Below are positions 13,777 to 16,146 of a DNA stretch of 16,146 bases, piece after piece. Source of the DNA: WRKB01 sp031551145 (GTDB lineage Bacteria > Desulfobacterota > Desulfovibrionia > Desulfovibrionales > Desulfovibrionaceae); the NCBI GenBank assembly GCA_031551145.1, contig JAVBNZ010000048.1, forward strand, positions 1 through 16,146, in the 5' to 3' direction. The notes under the pieces were generated by a model. The model searched no databases and was not told where the DNA came from. It saw only the letters and a program-made list of their open reading frames with translations. A program made the translations under genes and the position numbers. Each line of letters starts with the position of its first letter. The stretch's first letter is position 1.

Positions 13777-16146
13777 ATGAAAAAATTCCTTCTCACCTCC
13801 GGCCTCGTCATCCTGCTGATGGGGTTGTTCGGCGCGCTCGGCGTGGGCCTGACCTTTTTCTGGGTGTCGCGCGATTTGCCGACCATTACGCGCATCGCCG
13901 ACTTTCAGCCCCCGCTCGCCACGGTGGTGCTGGCGCGCGACGGTTCCACCCTGGGGCAGTTTTACCATGAAAAGCGTTTTACGGTAGCGCTTGCCGAAAT
14001 GTCGCGCTTCATCCCGATGGCCGTGCTGGCCACCGAGGACGCGGAATTTTATACCCACGACGGCATCAGCCCCAAGGCCATCGCCCGCGCGGCCGTCGCC
14101 AACTTCATGGCCTGGGCGGGATTGAGCAGCACCGGCAAGGTGGAGGGCGGCAGCACCATCACCCAGCAGATCATCAAGCAGCTCATCCTCACGCCCGAGC
14201 GTACCCTTACCCGCAAGATGAAGGAGGCCATCCTGGCCTGGCGCGTGGAGCGCCATCTGACCAAGGATGAAATCCTCACCGTGTATCTGAACCAGATTTT
14301 CTACGGCAACAACGCCTACGGCATCGAGGCCGCGGCCCGCACCTATTTCGGCAAGCACGCCACGGACATCACGCTGGCCGAAAGCGCCGTGCTGGCGGGC
14401 CTGCCCCAGGCTCCCAGCATGTACAATCCCTTCCGCCACCCGGAAGCGGCCAAAGCGCGCCAGATGCATGTGCTCGGCCGCATGCGCGCCGTGGGCTGGA
14501 TCAGTGACGAGGAATACAAACAGGCCGCGGCCGAACCCCTGATCTACTGGAGCATGAACGAAAACACGACGCGGGGCGCGGGCTGGTACCTGGAGGAAGT
14601 GCGTCGCCATCTCATCGAAATGTTCAGCGAGGAGAACATGCGCCGCGCGGGCCTGGACACCCGCCTCTACGGCGAGGATTTTGTCTACGAGGCCGGCCTG
14701 ACCGTGCAGGCGGCCATGGTGCCCGAGCACCAGGACGCCGCCGAACGCGCCCTGCGCCGGGGCCTGGAAGAGCACGGCCGCCGCTACGGCTGGCTCGGCC
14801 CCATCGAGAAACTGAACCTGGCGGACAAAGCCGCCGTGGCCGCCTATGAAAAAGCCCGTAAAAGCTTTTCGCCCTACGATCTGGCCGGCGGGACCTGGGT
14901 CAAGGGGCTCGTCACGGCCGTGGAGCAGAAGGGCGCGGACGTGGCCCTCGGTTCTTTCAGGGGCCGCATCGATCTCAGGCAGATGTCCTGGGCGCGCGTG
15001 CCCAACCTGAAGGTGGCAGCGCAGAACGCCCCGGCCGTGCCCGACGCCCGCAAGGTGCTGGAGCCCGGCGACGTCGTCTGGGTCAACGCCGCGCCGGAAA
15101 AGCACGTGGCCGTCGGCCCCAAGGGCAAAAAAACCGAGACCGAAGTGCCTTTCGACCCCGCCCTGGTGACGCCCAAAACCGTCATTCCTCTGGCGTTGCA
15201 GCAGCATCCCCCGGCCCAGGGCGCGGTGGCTTCCGTGGAAACGCAGACGGGCGACGTCGTGGCCCTGATAGGCGGTTACAGCTTCGGGGAAAGCCATTTC
15301 AACCGGGCCACCCAGTCCCGCCGGCAGCCGGGCTCCTCCTTCAAGCCCGTGGTCTATTCCGCCGCCATCGACAACGGTTTTACGGCGGCCACCACGCTGC
15401 TCGACGCGCCCTTTGTCTACATCAATCCCTGGACGGGCAAGATCTGGCGGCCGGAAAACTACGAAGTCAATTTTCAGGGGCCCATGCTGCTGCGCACGGC
15501 CCTGGTCAAGTCGCGCAACACCTGCACCGTGCGGGTGGCCGAGCAGATCGGCATCCCCGCCGTGATCCGGCGCGCCAAGGATCTGGGTCTGGAACCCCAC
15601 TTCCCCAACGAGCTTTCCGTAAGCTTGGGGGCCGTGGCCGTTTCGCCCCTCAACATGGCCCAGGCCTACACCGCCTTTGCCGACAAGGGCATAGTGGTGA
15701 ACCGCCCGCGCATGATCATTTCCGTCACCGATGCGAACGGCAAGGTGCTGTACAGGCAGGACCCCGATCTGCGGCAGGCGATCAGCCCGCAGAACGCCTT
15801 CATCATGGCCACGCTGCTCAAGGATGCGGTGAACTACGGCACCGGCACCCGCGCCAGGATCGAAGGCCGCTTCATCGCCGGAAAAACCGGCACCACCAAC
15901 GGGGAAAACGACACCTGGTTCGTCGGCTTCTCGCCCTATCTCTGCACTTCGGTCTATGTGGGCTTCGACCAGCTCGCTTCTCTGGGCCGGCTGGAGGCCG
16001 GCGGCCGCACGGCGGCCCCCATCTTCGCCTATTACCGGAGTGAAGTGGAAGACAACTACCCGGCCGACGACTTCCCCATGCCCGAAGGCGTTACCTTTGC
16101 CGAGGTGGAGGGTTTTCGCCTGCCCGTGCGGGTAGGAGAGCCGGTG
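13777..16146 (+). CDS. mrcA: Penicillin-binding protein 1A, class A, bifunctional (partial, 3' end missing)
   Basis: The first 790 residues of a class A PBP, open to the right edge of the window. An N-terminal membrane anchor (about 4-29) is followed by the GT51 glycosyltransferase domain: catalytic E87 in EDAEFYTHDG (87-96), GGSTITQQ (124-131), then RKMKEAILAWRVER and the YLNQIFYGNNAYGIEAAA region. An OB-like domain typical of PBP1A lies near 370-450. The transpeptidase domain has S520-SF-K523 (the acylated serine), S579-R580-N581 and K703-T704-G705. It polymerises lipid II and crosslinks peptidoglycan in the periplasm. The remaining tail should be short. The 18-nt gap to the HD gene holds no good ribosome binding site, so translation may be coupled to that gene. 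A 969-codon open frame on the opposite strand (12691-15600) is a composition artefact. Confidence 0.95.
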   Translation, partial: MKKFLLTSGLVILLMGLFGALGVGLTFFWVSRDLPTITRIADFQPPLATVVLARDGSTLGQFYHEKRFTVALAEMSRFIPMAVLATEDAEFYTHDGISPKAIARAAVANFMAWAGLSSTGKVEGGSTITQQIIKQLILTPERTLTRKMKEAILAWRVERHLTKDEILTVYLNQIFYGNNAYGIEAAARTYFGKHATDITLAESAVLAGLPQAPSMYNPFRHPEAAKARQMHVLGRMRAVGWISDEEYKQAAAEPLIYWSMNENTTRGAGWYLEEVRRHLIEMFSEENMRRAGLDTRLYGEDFVYEAGLTVQAAMVPEHQDAAERALRRGLEEHGRRYGWLGPIEKLNLADKAAVAAYEKARKSFSPYDLAGGTWVKGLVTAVEQKGADVALGSFRGRIDLRQMSWARVPNLKVAAQNAPAVPDARKVLEPGDVVWVNAAPEKHVAVGPKGKKTETEVPFDPALVTPKTVIPLALQQHPPAQGAVASVETQTGDVVALIGGYSFGESHFNRATQSRRQPGSSFKPVVYSAAIDNGFTAATTLLDAPFVYINPWTGKIWRPENYEVNFQGPMLLRTALVKSRNTCTVRVAEQIGIPAVIRRAKDLGLEPHFPNELSVSLGAVAVSPLNMAQAYTAFADKGIVVNRPRMIISVTDANGKVLYRQDPDLRQAISPQNAFIMATLLKDAVNYGTGTRARIEGRFIAGKTGTTNGENDTWFVGFSPYLCTSVYVGFDQLASLGRLEAGGRTAAPIFAYYRSEVEDNYPADDFPMPEGVTFAEVEGFRLPVRVGEPV

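Noticed and set aside
12691..15600. 969-codon open frame on the - strand
   Set aside because: It is antisense to both the HD gene and the PBP1A gene and crosses their boundary. The product is rich in Gly, Arg, His and Ala with no domain, while the + strand carries full sets of catalytic motifs. In high-GC codon usage such antisense frames stay open by chance.

Overview
The window is high-GC bacterial chromosome with tightly packed housekeeping genes. GC content, gene content and family resemblance (a branched-chain amino acid ABC system, a two-domain M16 peptidase with a Sec signal, an RFN-controlled ribB, a stand-alone YcaO protein next to rplM-rpsI) suggest a Gram-negative sulfate-reducer-like deltaproteobacterium of the Desulfovibrio type. 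The organism call is inference from protein style only; no 16S or other marker is present. No tRNA, rRNA, CRISPR array, intact insertion sequence or prophage was found.

Layout. (1) 2-178, + strand: the tail of an unrecognised gene of lower GC, meeting dedA tail to tail at a probable bidirectional terminator. (2) 281-8336, - strand: in transcription order livK, livH, livM, livG, livF (a complete branched-chain amino acid importer), then an exported M16 metallopeptidase, then a DedA membrane protein. The four liv genes livHMGF overlap start to stop (ATGA or 8-bp overlaps), so they are translationally coupled. A strong hairpin separates livK from livHMGF and probably makes the binding protein more abundant than the transporter. 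(3) 8484-9537, - strand: ribB, preceded by a textbook FMN riboswitch with its own TTGACA promoter and a long (about 220 nt) expression platform. (4) 9538-12142, - strand: rplM and rpsI, a strong terminator, then a YcaO-domain protein of unknown target. (5) 12143-12513: a divergent intergenic region holding the rplM promoter and a 148-bp, almost fully palindromic element that looks like a MITE. (6) 12514 to the end, + strand: a YfbR-like HD-domain protein and, 18 nt later, a class A penicillin-binding protein (PBP1A type) cut off by the window edge.

How they work together: the liv cluster imports amino acids; ribB makes the four-carbon precursor of riboflavin under FMN feedback; rplM and rpsI are ribosomal; the last pair joins a probable nucleotide phosphohydrolase to cell-wall synthesis. 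The points most worth following are the palindromic element, the HD protein (which I read as a tandem duplication of the YfbR fold with only the second copy catalytically intact), and the orphan YcaO enzyme beside the ribosomal protein genes. I do not see a clearly new multi-gene system such as a defence island or secretion cluster.
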